DNA of 64,000 bases from Mya arenaria (GCF_026914265.1 NC_069124.1:90858628-90922627), one strand, 5' to 3'. Positions 1-13,967 are shown, numbered from the stretch's first letter. Numbers and translations are program-made. The notes: generated by a model from the sequence alone, not told the origin.

Positions 1-499
1 GAAAGTTCATTCACCCAACAACAAACATTTGATTCTTATCATTCTTCAGCGTGGTATAAGTGTACTCAAAGCCAAGCATGTGCTGATATATTTTAAATGT
101 ATGCGTTATAATTGAAAAATGTTAAGTAAAAGTTGAAAAATAAGATTCTTTATTATCTATTAAATGTACATGTCTAGATATTGAATTATCTGAGCACATT
201 ATTTGTTATTGATAAACATACATGTACACAGCTGTACAATAATTATGGATTTTGATAAAGTGTTTGATCAGCAATTTAATAAAAATGTTATGTACATGCA
301 TATATTTAATAAATACATGTATGTATATTGATCATCCATGAAAGTAGACTATACTTAACTTATTTTAATGAAGTCTTTTAGATATTGCTAAATAGGCAGA
401 GGTGGGAACAGGCAGTGAGAAGAAACAAGGAGGTTTAGCTATTTTCAAATAAAGCCTATTTAGTTTTTAAGTGTGCCTTGTGTAAAGCACTGATACCCA

Positions 500-1340
500 G
501 AAGAAGTTTTTATCCCCTGCTGAAAGATGAAGGGGATATAGTAATGGAAGGCATGTATGTGCATCCGGGCAATCTTGTCCGGATCATAACTGGCAAAACC
601 TTTGAAGTAATGGCTTCAGACTTCATACACAGATAGATCTCATTGTGGAGAAGTGCAATGCACAGGTACCATAACTCTGGCTGCAGTATTTTTTATAGTT
701 ATTGCCCTTTGTTTATTTACATAATTATTTTTTGTCGGGAACATAACTTGAATAGGCTTTGAGGTATTGACTTCAAACTTCATATACAGATAAATCTCAT
801 TTAGGAAAAGTGCTGTACACAGAAACTGTAACTTCGGAATCAGTATGTTTTGAATTATTGCCCTTTGTTAAATTTTAATGTCCTTGGTCGTCAGTTGAAG
901 TTGATACTGTTCTTAATTCCGCAGGGGATATGGCAATCTGTGATTGCTCTTGCTGTACCATATTTCAAACAGAGCAGTGAGAATAGAGATGTCATTGTAG
1001 GAATCAAGCTGCCATGGCCTGATATTCAACAAAATCGGATTTTTAGCTCAAGGTCACCACAACCTTGAAGTTTGACCAACTGACGTCAAAACAGGATGCT
1101 GGTACGTTTGAAGGACCTCTACCAAGTCCGATAGGGAAGTGCTTATTTTCAGCTTACGGTCACAATGACCTTGACCTTTAATCAAATGGCCTCAAATTAA
1201 CATGGTCATCTGCAGGTATGACCAATCATACTACCACGTTTGAGATCCCTGAACCAAAGCGTTCTTCGGATATTGAATGTAAGCCGGTTTTCAACTTAAG
1301 TGCGACCCTAACGTGTTTATGGCCATAACGAACTTGCAAT
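500..1340. repeat. Dispersed repeat with two ~158-bp tandem monomers, no gene
   Basis: A block beginning 'cataact(t)g' near 584 is repeated near 742. Both copies carry a similar 'gacttca.acttcata.acagat.a.atctcatt' segment and end in 'attgccctttg'. The block then runs into 'cttgacct' and 'aaggtcacc' words typical of dispersed bivalve repeats. The open frame at 850-1068 lies across this repeat and looks accidental. The rest of 1-5589 is AT-rich non-coding sequence in which I see no convincing exon. Confidence 0.5.
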
Positions 1341-3699
1341 GAAATTCAAAGTAATATATAACTTTAGCGCGTCACTACATTTTTTTTTATTTCATGTGAC
1401 TTTCTAAATGCACAGAATTCCATGTAATAGTTGGATGACATGAAATAATATTTTAATGATCAAGAATGGACGGAGTGAGCATAGTACATGTATAGCGAGT
1501 CATTAAAATATTTATCTAGCTGTCAAAGAATACAACCTCATTGACTGACACATTGTAAACGTAAAATCTGATGCAGGGTGTGTATCGGATGAGATGCAGT
1601 AGACAGACCGTTAAACACACGCGAAAGTTGAAATTCTTAATAATCTAATCTACTTAATAATTGCTTATTCGTATTCTTAATTACTTTATATACTTATAAT
1701 CTTCATATTTAAACTATGAAGTTACTCGTTTAAAAGTTAAAAAAGTAATCATACTAACACTGTTATTCTCATTAAATAGTTCAATTCAAAGCTAAATTAC
1801 ATTAATTTCAAGAAAGAAAGGTAATATAACAATGATACGGCCATGCATTTTGCATAGTTGGGTTATGTACAATTCCTACATTATATCATTCACACGGTTA
1901 TATTTAATGAATTGTCATAGATATTTCAAGTTTACCCATTTTTTAAAAATCTGATTATTCAAAATAAGTAAAATAACCCTCTGCAACTTTTTTCTGAGCT
2001 TTGAATAATCGGGCCATAAGATTCATAAACCAAGCTACAGTGTATTAAAATGTAGCCCACAAGTTTGGGGATAAATAATTAAATTCCCATTAAGTGTGTC
2101 CACATGTTTTGTAATAACGGTTTAAGAAATGCGTTATTTTGTATCTTTATGTTTCTTTTTTTATAAAATTGTTTGTCCGTTAATTTTTTTTGAAATTATT
2201 TTATATTTTTATTTTACAATAATAATGATAACTGGTCCATTTTGACCACGTGATCCTCCATGTTAAGTCACTGAAACCTTTTTCAAACTGACACGCGACG
2301 TCATATATTGCTATGGCTTAAAGGGGTATTCTCAGGTTTGTCGAGTTCATTTAATTTTATTCAGGAATTAAAAAAAAACGTATTTACTTAGGCCTCACCA
2401 TCATCTGTTGTTTGCCAAATAGCTGATTACGAAAATTTGTTTAAATGATCCCATGGATGAACATGTATTTCCCCAGTAGCGCAGTCGATTTCACATACCC
2501 AGAGGTACCGTGCCGAATTCTTGGACAGTCCTGTAGCCAATGTTTTTATATTGTTATTTACTTGTACTTTTGTATGTTTCTTCGTTATATTCATATATTA
2601 GTCCGTCCATGGAACATTTCTGTGAAACCTCTTTGAAATGCATGGGCCAATGGTTTCAGGGTTTTTAAAGATTTCACTGCAGTCAAACATGTGGAATAAC
2701 AAGAAAAAACAGCCCCACCCTCTAATGGCCATTTTTATTAACACGCAAACAGTACTTAAAAGTCGTTATGTTTTCAAAGAACATCACCAAATATATGTTT
2801 CTATGAAATTATTTTGAAATCCATCCAGCTTTTTGTGAAGAGATCATTTTTAACGTGTGGTTTTGTTTTGCCTGTTATGCATGGTACCACTTCAATTGAA
2901 AAAGTATGAAAAAATACAACACAGGGTACAGTACCTTGAACTCAAGGTAGCACACCCCTAATGGGCACCATTTCAAACTATGATCAGCTTGATAATTTCT
3001 TAATGTGTATTATTTCATGGATTCAAAAACAAAATTTAAAAGAAATTTATCGTCAAATAACAATTTTATTTAAATTTGAATTACCCTACCCCCATTTCAG
3101 AATTGTCGATAAAAACGACATCACCCGAGAGACAAGAACAATCCTTTATTTTTCACTATTTTGGTAATAATTTGGTATCAGAGTAACAAGAAATATATCT
3201 GCTTTCAGAAGTAATACATTAATGATTACCATCACCAACAAATATAATCATACTGTACTGAAATAGCCAATTGGTAGGTCAAGTTTAACATACTGTTTTG
3301 CCCGCGTAAAATTGTAACATCGATGTTAAAAAGGAAAAAAAACAAGTTCTAGAAATACTCATGACCTGTTCTTTAATAATAGTTATGTAATTCCCAACCA
3401 CCTATTTCAGCCGTGCCGGCAAGTTATACAATCTCCACAGGAGCTAATATTTATGTGTAAAATTGTATTTAAATACTTTTTAATGAAAAATACAATCTTA
3501 ACGTTTGTAAATATGTTAACTAATGAAAACAAAGAATAAGAAAAAAACAACAAAACAATTGTGCATCTGGCTGGATTAGAACTACTAGTACCTTGAAAAC
3601 CTCAACAGATTCGTAGTCCTGTGCTTAACAACATAAGCTAAAGCATTAAAACTGAGTTTCAAGTGGAGGCTTTCATTATGTTAGGGTTGTGCTACCTTG

Positions 3700-5100
3700 A
3701 ATTTGAAATTGGGCTAGTGGCTTATATAAGATAAGAGGGTCACATGAATATAACTTAAAACAATTATGCGAAAATATTTTGAAACATTGTTTACGGATAT
3801 AATGCAAAACATCTACAACTTGGCCTGCTCACAAGTATGGCTGGTTGGTTCTATGTTCATTTTGTGAGCTCTCTTGTCTTCTGCATACCCCATAGTCCGC
3901 GAGGTTTTTAGTTCGGATTAAAACATGTCGTGGCGTTATACAACCGGATTATTTTTAAATCGATGTTTATAAATCTGTGTTGAACACACCACTGAACCGC
4001 TCATCATATCTTGACGTTGTAAAGAAGACAAACCAAGAGAAAGGCAAAGAGCAGATCAATCTGTGTCGGTCTTTATTTCCCTGTTGGCAGAATCCATCCA
4101 CTTCTGCACAAGGACAGCTACATGTATGAACATGTCGCGGACCACGGAACTCGAAACCATATCAGATTGTGTTATGCCTAAAATAGGTCCTACCTTTGGT
4201 ACAAGTATTTTGAAAGAAAAAGATGCAGGGTTGGACTTGGAAACCACATCATTTGCTAGTTTATCTTAATACACTTTCTTTCCCCGGGGTAAAAGAATTA
4301 GGATGCATTAAAGTTTCAGTCGTTGCCCTACATGATCAATGTGTTCTGTTAACGTTAACAAATGGTCAAAGTAAGAAGCACGAGGTTATCATTCTAAATT
4401 ATATTCCAGGCTTCTTTCTTAATGATGAAACATCATTAAAAAATATGCTTTGATGGCATTTTAGAATCACCTGGAGCACGAAATAGCACGGTTTTTAAAA
4501 TAGTTGCTCAAATATTTTCAGCATTATTCGGATATAATATAAAAAAAACTACAATAAAGAATAAAGCAGGCGAGCATTTTATCCAATTATGATTTAATAC
4601 TGTAAAAAAGAGAGCTGTCATCTAAGAGGCTTAAATATTTTACATAGGTTATCATTTTGATATGTCGCTTTTATTTTTAATAATGCTTTCTTTATTTGTT
4701 CCCAGTTTTAGTACAGTGATGCATTTTATTATGAAACTCTATGATCAAACCGTTTTAAACCTTTTATTTTTTTAAGGCAGACTGTGTGTGATGCTCATAG
4801 TTTCAAACAATGACTGCATTGTATCTTTGAAAGTTTTTGCATTAGGCACTCTGAATTGTGGTCGTTCGTCTGCAGATAGAGTTGGTATCTCTAATCATAA
4901 AAACACTTGGAGTTTACCTATAAGTTTATTAATATTTGTTTTATTATTAAGTATCCTAAAGTTAATGCATACTTTGATAAGATTTATCTTATACGCTTTT
5001 TCTTTATTTAGGATTGTTGGGATAAGAGTTAGGTTTGTGCACAGTTGTAAACTGGTTTAAACCCCCAATAAAATTTACATTTTACTGACCGTTCCAAGGC
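3700..5100. other. Non-coding stretch upstream of MCEE
   Basis: Several open frames of 63-90 codons occur here (around 4056-4453 and 4788-5060), but none shows a recognisable domain. None has splice sites giving a longer phase-consistent protein, and composition matches the background. Remote transposon debris is possible but I cannot identify it. Confidence 0.35.
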
Positions 5101-5589
5101 GGTACCTAACAATCCTTGATAAACATACCTAGTTTTTTATATATAGTATGTACGCACTGTGCTGTTTCTGGAGTTTTGTGCTGTTCTTCCATGTTTCTTG
5201 TTTGTGATTTTTGTTTCTATGTCTTTGGCGTCTACCCAGTGCCATTAAACCGGGTGTATGTTTAAACTTTTTGCTACTGAGCTTGTTTCTGCAGTTTTTT
5301 CACATAAGTATTGAATAATGATATCGCTGCAAGCTATCATCAACTGCTTAAAAAGATCTTTTACTCGGTTTCAAATTTTAAATAATTTTTGAAAAGTTAA
5401 TGTTTAGCCCCGACGCCTGGGTACATCATCGGGCGCCCATAAAATCCAACAACAAGCAAGATGTTGAAACAGCCAATATTGGATTTTCTTTTTGTTTATT
5501 CTTTCGGTTCAATGCAATGCTCGATCTCTAAAAGAAGATATAGTGTGAAAAGGTCAAGGTTCCCCTGAGAAAAAACGTAAACACACAGA

Positions 5590-6811
5590 ATGGCCTTCAA
5601 GATGTTAAGACCGTTAACAAGGCTGTTGGTACGTGAATTAATTATTTTTTAATCAGAATTCTATTATTGTAAGATCGTGAATATCTATTGCTCATGTCTT
5701 TTTTGTATTGTAAATGTAATGTGTGAAAGATGTATTATATCCAGCGTTAGAATTTGTACACATAATAATTGTCTATGTACAGTATGATCAGTAAATTCAG
5801 TAAGAAATATATCACATATTGCTTAATGCATCTGGTGGGGAGCAAACCCACGACCTCTCCGTCCACAGGTGGACACTCCATAGTATCTCTACCACATCAA
5901 TTTAAGTTACTGATCATAATACATAGTGACTTGTTGATAAATTTCGCCAACTTTAATGGAACATTACTCATACTTCTTAAATGAGCTCTATAGATTTTTG
6001 GGTCAGTAGGTCAAACTGGCAGTCAAAGGACATGGTGAACTTTCCATGAATAAGGTGGAATGTCATATAAATGGGTGCACATTTGTCATGGTTAGGTCAT
6101 GACTCTTGCTAAGTCAAAAAGTTCAAGGACATGGTGACCTTTTATAGAAAAATGATTTCCACTCAATATATCAAAGATGCCTGATCCCACAGTATGCTAA
6201 CTCAGTTGTAAATCCTTATGGACAGTAGAGGACCACAGAATGATTTTTATGTCAGTATTTCAAAAATTAAGGTCGTAGAGACCAATTTTACACTAAATTA
6301 GCTATTAAATTTGGTTAGACAACAATAGTCTTCACTGACAGGCAACCCATCCAGCTGGTGAAGTTCCAGTTAGTAGGTTTTCCATGTTTAAAAAATGTGT
6401 AACAGGCTCCTGGTTTGACCAACACATGCCTGTACTAAGTAATGAGCTATATTACATTTATTTCAGAGACATGTGCCAATGCAGACAGCTGCAATCCATT
6501 CTAGCCCAGCAGCTTTACAGGTTTGAATGCTTTATTTTTTTAAGAAAATAACAAGTATTTATGCAAGAAGACAATGACAAGTATTTATGCCTTTAGATGA
6601 ATGTTATAAATAAAACAGATAAAATAGTATTGAGTTCATGACAAGGGAAGAAATAAAATAATACATACTCCTGTAGAATATACAATGAAACCATATTTTG
6701 ATTATATATAATCATATATAATTTATATAGAAATGGAACATTGGGAAGATCAATCATATAGCCATAGCAGTTCCGGACATGGAAAAAGCTGCAGCATTAT
6801 ACAGAGATGTT

Positions 6812-6844
<33 letters not shown>

Positions 6845-9800
6845 TATAAAATCCATTGAAAAGATTGGCTACTGTGATAAGAACATTAGCTATAGTGATG
6901 TATGTACAATAGCTATAGTGGTATGGATAAATTGGGTATGGTGATAGGTATACATTAGCTTAGGTGATAGGCATTCATTGACTATAGTGAAAGGTATACA
7001 TTTGCTACTGTGATAGGTATACATTTGCTATAGTGATAGGCATTTATTTGCTATATAGTAATTGGTAAACGTTGGCTACTGTGATAGGTATACATTGGCT
7101 ATCTGTTGAAAGATATACATTGGCTGTAGTGTTGTGGTCAACATTGGCTACTGTGATATTTACATTGGCTAAGGTGATATGAACATTGGCTATAGTTAAA
7201 GGTATACATTATTCTCATTCAGGTTTGATAATAATATAAGCATCATCGCTGTGGTGTATAATAGTGTATATACATTGGCTATAGTGATGGGTGCGTTGGG
7301 TACATTGGCTAGGTACATTGGCTATAGTGATGGGTACATTGGCTAGGTACATTGGCTATAGTTATAGGTACATTGGCTATAGTGATGGGTACATTGGCTA
7401 TAGTGATGGGTACATTGGCTATAGTGATGGGTACATTGACTTTAGTGATTGGTACATTGGCTATAGTGATGGGTACATTGGCTATAGTGATGGGTACATT
7501 GACTTTAGTGATTGGTACATTGGCTATAGTGATGGGTACATTGGCTATAGTGGTGGGTACATTGCCTATAGTGATGGGTAGATTGGCTATAGTGATTGGT
7601 ACATTGGCTAAAGTGATGGGTACATTGGCTATAGTGATGGGTACATTGGCAATAGTGATGGGTACATTGGCTATAGTGATGGGTACATTGGCTATAGTGA
7701 TTGGTACATTGGCTAAAGTGATGGGTACATTGGCAATAGTGATGGGTACATTGGCAATAGTGATGGGTACATTGGCTATAGTGATTGGTACATTGGCTAT
7801 AGTGATGGGTACATTGGCTATAGTGATGGGTACATTGGCTATAGTGATGGGTACATTGGCAATAGTGATGGGTACATTGGCTATAGTGATGGGTACATTG
7901 GCTGTAGTGATGGGTACATTGGCTATAGTGATTGGTACATTGGCTATAGTGATGGGTACATTGGCTATAGTGATGGGTACATTGGCTTTAGTGATGAGTA
8001 CATTGGCTGTAGTGATGGGTACATTGGCTGTAGTGATGGGGTACATTGGCTATAGTGATGGGTACATTGGCTATAGTGATGGGTACATTGGCTATAGTGA
8101 TGGGTACATTGGCTATAGTGATGGGTACATTGGCAATAGTGATTGGTACATTGGCTATAGTGATGGGTACATAGGCTATAGTGATGGGTACATTGGCTAT
8201 AGTGATGGGTACATTGGCAATAGTGATGGGTACATTGGCAATAGTGATGGGTACATTGGCTATAGTGATTGGTACATTGGCTAAAGTGATGTTTACATTG
8301 GCTATAGAGATAGGTACATTGGCTATAGTGATGGGTACATTGACTATAGTGATTGGTACATTGGCTATAGTGATGGGTACATTGACTATAGTGATTGGTA
8401 CATTGGCTATAGTGATGGGTACATTGGCTATTGTTATTGGTACATTGACTTTAGTGATTGGTACATTGGCTATAGAGATAGGTACATTGGCTATAGTGAT
8501 GGGTACATTGGCTATTGTTATTGGTACATTGACTTTAGTGATTGGTACATTGGCTATAGAGATAGGTACATTGACTTTAGTGATTGGTACATTGGCTATA
8601 GTGATGGGTACATTGGCTATAGTGATGGGTACATTGACTATAGTGATGAGTACATTGGCTATAGTGATGGGTACATTGGCTATAGTGATGGTTACATTGG
8701 CTATAGTGATGATACATTGGCTATAGTGATGGTTACATTGGCTATAGTGATAGGTACATTGGCTATAGTGATGGGTAGATTGGCTATAGAGATAGATACA
8801 TTGGCTATGGTGATGAGTACATTGGCTATAGTGATGAGTACATTGGCTATAGTGATAGGTAGATTGGCTATAGTAATGGGTATATTGGCTAGGTACATTG
8901 GCTATAGTGATGGGTACATTGGCTATAGTGAAAGGTACATTGGCTATAGAGATAGGTACACTGGCTATAGTGATGGGTACATTGGCTATAGTGATGTGTA
9001 CATTGGCTATAGTGATGGGTACATTGACTTTAGTGATTGGTACATTGGCTATAGTGATGTGTACATTGGCTATAGTGATGGGTACATTGACTTTAGTGAT
9101 TGGTACATTGGCTATAGTGATGGGTACATTGGCTATAGTGATGGGTACATTGGCTATAGTGATGGGTACATTGGCTATAGTGATGGGTACATTGGCTATA
9201 GTGATGGGTACATTGGCTATAGTGATGGGTACATTGGCTATAGTGGTAGGTTCATTGGCTACTGTGATATGTACATTGGCTATAGTGGTGGGTACATTGA
9301 CTATAGTGATGGATACATTGGCTATAGTGATGGGTAGATTGGCTATAGTGATGGGTACATTGGCTATAGTGATGATACATTGGCTATAGTGATGGGTACA
9401 TTGGCTATAGTGATGGGTACATTGGCTATAGTGATGGGTACATTGACTTTAGTGATTGGTACATTGGCTATAGTGATGTGTACATTGGCTATAGTGATAG
9501 GTTCATTGGCTATATTGATGGGTACATTGGCTATAGTGGTAGGTTCATTGGCTACTGTGATATGTACATTGGCTATAGTGGTGGGTACATTGACTATAGT
9601 GATGGGTACATTGGCTATAGTGATGGGTACATTGGCTATAGTGATGGGTACATTGGCTATAGGGATGATACATTGGCTATAGTGATGGGTAGATTGGCTA
9701 TAGTGATGGGTACATTGGCTATAGTGATGATACATTGGCTATAGTGATGGGTACATTGGCTGTAGTGATGGGTACATTGGCTATAGTGATGGGTACATTG

Positions 9801-12800
9801 GCTATAGTGATGGGTAGATTGGCTATAGAGATAGATACATTGGCTATAGTGATGAGTACATTGGCTATAGTGATAGGTAGATTGGCTATAGTAATGGGTA
9901 TATTGGCTAGGTACATTGGCTATAGTGATGGGTACATTGGCTATAGTGATGATACATTGGCTATAGAGATAGGTACACTGGCTATAGTGATGGGTACATT
10001 GGCTATAGTGATGTGTACATTGACTTTAGTGATTGGTACATTGGCTATAGTGATGGGTACATTGGCTATAGTGATGGGTACATTGGCTATAGTGGTAGGT
10101 ACATTGGCTATAGTGATGGGTACATTGGCTATAGTGATGGGTACATTGGCTATAGTGATGGGTACATTGGCTATAGTGATTGGTACATTGGCTATAGTGA
10201 TGGGTACATTGGCTATAGTGATGATACATTGGCTATAGTGATGGGTACATTGGCTATAGTGATGGGTACATTGGCTATAGTGATGGTTACATTGACTTTA
10301 GTGATTGGTACATTGGCTATAGTGATGGGTACATTGGCTATAGTGATGGGTACATTGGCTATAGTGATGGGTACATTGACTTTAGTGATGGGTACAGTGG
10401 CTATAGTGATGTGTACATTGGCTATAGTGGTAGGTACATTGACTTTAGTGATTGGTACATTGGCTATAGTGATGTGTACATTGGCTATAGTGATGGGTAC
10501 ATTGACTTTAGTGATAGGTACATTGGCTATAGAGATAGGTACATTGGCTCTAGTGGTGGGTACATTGGCTATAGTGATGGGTACATTGACTATAGTGGTG
10601 GGTACATTGACTATAGTGATGGGTACATTGACTATAGTGGTAGGTACATTGGCTATAGTGGTGGGTACATTGACTATAGTGATGGGTACATTGACTATAG
10701 TGGTGGGTACATTGACTATAGTGGTGGGTACATTGGCTATAGTGGTAGGTACATTGGCTATAGTGGTGGGTACATTGGCTATAGTGGTGGGTACATTGGC
10801 TATAGTGGTAGGTACATTGGCTATAGTGGTGGGTACATTGGCTATAGTGGTGGGTACATTGGCTATAGTGGTAGGTACATTGGCTATAGTGGTGGGTACA
10901 TTGGCTATAGTGGTGGGTACATTGGCTATAGTGATGGGTACATTGGCTACTGTGATATGTACATTGGCTATAGTGGTGGGTACATTGGCTATAGTGGTGG
11001 GTACATTGGCTACTGTGATATGTACATTGGCTATAGTGGTGGGTACATTGACTATAGTGATGGGTACATTGGCTATAGTGGTGGGTACATTGGCTATAGT
11101 GATGGGTACATTGGCTATAGTGGTGGGTACATTGGCTATAGTGATGGGTACATTGGCTATAGTGATGGGTACATTGGCTATAGTGATGGGTACATTGGCT
11201 ATAGTGGTGGGTACATTGGCTATAGTGGTGGGTACATTGGCTATAGTGGTAGGTACATTGGCTATAGTGGTAGGTACATTGGCTATAGTGGTGGGTACAT
11301 TGGCTATAGTGGTAGGTACATTGGCTATAGTGGTGGGTACATTGGCTATAGTGATGGGTACATTGACTATAGTGATGGGTACATTGGCTATAGTGATGTG
11401 TACATTGGCTATAGTGGTGGGTACATTGGCTATAGTGGTGGGTACATTGGCTATAGTGATGGGTACATTGGCTATAGTGATGGGTACATTGGCTATAGTG
11501 GTAGGTACATTGGCTATAGTGATGGGTACATTGGCTATAGTGGTGGGTACATTGACTATAGTGATGGGTACATTGGCTTTAGTGATTGGTACATTGGCTA
11601 TAGTGATGGGTACATTGGCTATAGTGATGGGTACATTGGGTATAGTGATGGGTACATTGACTATAGTGATTGGTACATTGGCTATAGTGGTGGGTACATT
11701 GGCTATAGTGATGGGTACATTGGCTTTAGTGATTGGTACATTGGCTATAGTGATGGGTACATTGGCTATAGTGATGGGTACATTGACTTTAGTGATAGGT
11801 ACATTGGCTATAGAGATAGGTACATTGGCTTTAGTGATTGGTACATTGGCTATAGTGATGGGTACATTGGCTATAGTGATGGGTACATTGGCTATAGTGA
11901 TGGGTACATTGGCTATAGTGATGGGTACATTGGCTATAGTGATGGGTACATTGGCTATAGTGATGGGTACATTGGCTATAGTGATGGGTACATTGACTTT
12001 AGTGATGGGTACATTGGCTATAGTGATTTGTACATTGGCTATAGTGATGAGTACATTGGCTATAGTGATGGGTACATTGGCTATAGTGATGAGTACATTG
12101 ACTATAGTGATGGGTACATTGGCTATAGTGATGGGTACATTGGCTATAGTGATGGGTACGTTGGCTATAGTGATGGGTGCATTGGCTATAGTGATAGGTA
12201 CATTGGCTATAGTGATAGGTACATTGGCTATTGATATTGGTACATAAATAAGCAATTAAAATCTGACCTTTGCAGCCTCAGCCCGATCATGGAGTGTACA
12301 CAGTGTTTGTTGAACTTGGAGACACCAAAATAGAGGTAAGGCACATCCTTTGCTGGTTGATGAGTTGAGGTTTTTTTTTGTCATCTCATTCATTACCATT
12401 TATAAAATACCATTCTCCCTCATTTTAGCTTGTCGTCATGGCGTTGCCACAGCCTTAGTCTTGATGCATCGTCATGACGGTTTGCGTCAAGCGAGAAATT
12501 TGCAGTAACATGTTTACAATGACAATATATATTCCCATGTTCATGTAGAAAGGCCATATAATCTGAAATAAATTTGTTTTCGGTTGTGTCCTTGGGCAAT
12601 TGAGAAAAACGGGCTGGTTGTTAACCCACCAACGTGCTAAGTTGCTCTAAAGTAATGAAACACTATTGCTGTTTCAAAGTATTAGATGCTATATCATATA
12701 TTTATTTATAAATATGTCTTAACTTTTAGTTGCTGAACCCAATGGGTGATAAAAGCCCAATCCAGAATTTCCTGGATAAGAACAAAGGCGGTGGAATGCA

Positions 12801-13763
12801 TCATATTTGTCTTGAGGTAACTTGAATGGTTTTGTTAGTACTCAGATGGGAGATATTACAGTCTTAAAATGAGTCTTTGCTATTAAAGCGTAAATCTACA
12901 TGGCATCTTTTCTAACTAGACTGGTTAAATAAGGCCTATTGAAAGCTACTTATAATCATCTTACTTCATAGAAAAAACTTTCAACCAAAATGATAGCTTT
13001 GTTTTAAAATGTGTTCAGACAACACTTAACAATAACAATGAACATTCAGATGTTGACAATTTTCGTTTATAACTCCACGATATCAAATTGTCTCTACATG
13101 TTACATAGAACCGTCTAGTTAAATCTGTCTCCAGTGTTGTAATGGATATGTCACCGACTGCAGACCTAGAGTAACCGGATTCAAATCCTTTTATTTTAGA
13201 TTCTTATAAAGTTCAAAAATGTCAACTTTAAATATGTTTTTCCAATTTCCAGAAAAGTTTTATATTTGATTACATCAACTGAAACAGCAGCAAAATGTGC
13301 CTTCATGGTGGCTTTTAATCCACTTTGTAAGATATTTAGGATCCCATATAGTACAAAATTTTATTCAACGAGTTCAGGAAATCTGTTCATAAAGGAGCCT
13401 TTGGCGAACAGTGCTTTCTTTGAATAACCGCAGAACCATTCGACAATATCCCTGGTATATCAACTCTTATAATGGCAATTTTCATAGGCATATGCTTGAT
13501 AGTTTTTGAAATATTTGAACTACAAAAACGCCAATAAAGAAAAGATGTCACAAAAAAATTAAGTGGTAAAAGTTGCAAGATATTGGAAATTATGGTACGT
13601 TGATCTGCAGGTTGACAACATCAAGGCAGCCATGGACGATCTGAAATCGAGGAACATCCGACTGTTGAGCGCCGAGCCGAAGATCGGAGCGCACGGGAAG
13701 CCGGTGGTGTTCCTTCACCCAAAGGACTGTAACGGGACGCTCGTGGAGCTCGAGGAGGTGTGA
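5590..13763 (+). CDS. MCEE: Methylmalonyl-CoA epimerase, mitochondrial (six coding exons, complete)
   Basis: Interconverts (2R)- and (2S)-methylmalonyl-CoA in mitochondrial propionyl-CoA catabolism, between propionyl-CoA carboxylase and the B12-dependent mutase. Coding exons: 5590-5628, 6467-6520, 6731-6838, 12276-12335, 12730-12816 and 13611-13763. All junctions are GT-AG in phase 0, giving 166 residues, close to the usual ~170. Residues 1-31 are basic and hydroxylated, as in a mitochondrial presequence. Residues 36-166 form the vicinal-oxygen-chelate (glyoxalase) fold. Visible landmarks are KINHIAIAVPD with metal-ligand His40, GGGMHHICLE with His111/His112, GAHGKPVVFLHPKDC, and the terminal LVELEEV with the ligand Glu near 162. 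The start is the first ATG of exon 1 and gives a plausible presequence. The odd feature is intron 3, which is almost entirely a 21-bp minisatellite. Identity is very secure; exon 1 is short and slightly less certain. Confidence 0.95.
5825..5905 (-). repeat. tRNA-like SINE head (degenerate)
   Basis: On the minus strand a segment has a 'gtggtagagatac' A-box-like motif and a 'gtgggtttgctcccc' B-box-like motif about 45 nt apart. A cloverleaf is poor, so this is probably a tRNA-derived SINE fragment in MCEE intron 1 and not a tRNA gene. Confidence 0.3.
6880..12246 (+). repeat. Giant 21-bp minisatellite filling MCEE intron 3
   Basis: The unit is 'ggtacattggctatagtgat' plus one G (21 bp). The regular core runs from about 7272 to 12246, roughly 235 units. 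A degenerate irregular lead-in at 6880-7270 has spaced 'tacattggcta' words. Point variants include gat/ggt, ggg/agg, 'ttagtgatt' and 'tactgtgatatg'. Because 21 is divisible by three and several frames lack stops, the array throws long open frames on both strands (for example 10013-12247 plus and 10213-12255 minus) encoding heptads such as MGTLAIV, IGYSDGY and NVPITIA. It lies cleanly between the donor at 6839 and the acceptor at 12275, so it is intronic. Confidence 0.97.
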
Positions 13764-13967
13764 GACCTGCCCGACATGTGGCACGTGTACAGGGATACAC
13801 GCACAGTGTGCTGTGCCGAGATTAGTAGTGTGGTACCCACCATGAGTATAGCTGGTACATACATAATTGTTTGTCTAGTTGTTACTTATCATAGCTAGCT
13901 CTTATTATGCGTTTTTAAAACTATAAAAGTGTTAATGAGTTATTCCACAAATTGTATTTATTTTTAT

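Noticed and set aside
5828..5900. tRNA gene on the minus strand
   Set aside because: Box-like motifs are present but stems do not pair well; better read as a SINE fragment.
7309..10238. Other long heptad-repeat open frames in the same array
   Set aside because: Same cause: unit length divisible by three and no stops in several frames.
7272..12246. CRISPR-like array
   Set aside because: Units are contiguous with no unique spacers, and the genome is eukaryotic.
10013..12255. Very long open frames on both strands (744 codons plus, 680 codons minus) encoding heptad repeats
   Set aside because: They follow the 21-bp array exactly, exist in several frames and both strands, and lie inside MCEE intron 3 between good splice sites.
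13387..13578. 63-codon minus-strand frame next to MCEE exon 6
   Set aside because: It lies in intron 5 with no domain and no splice support.
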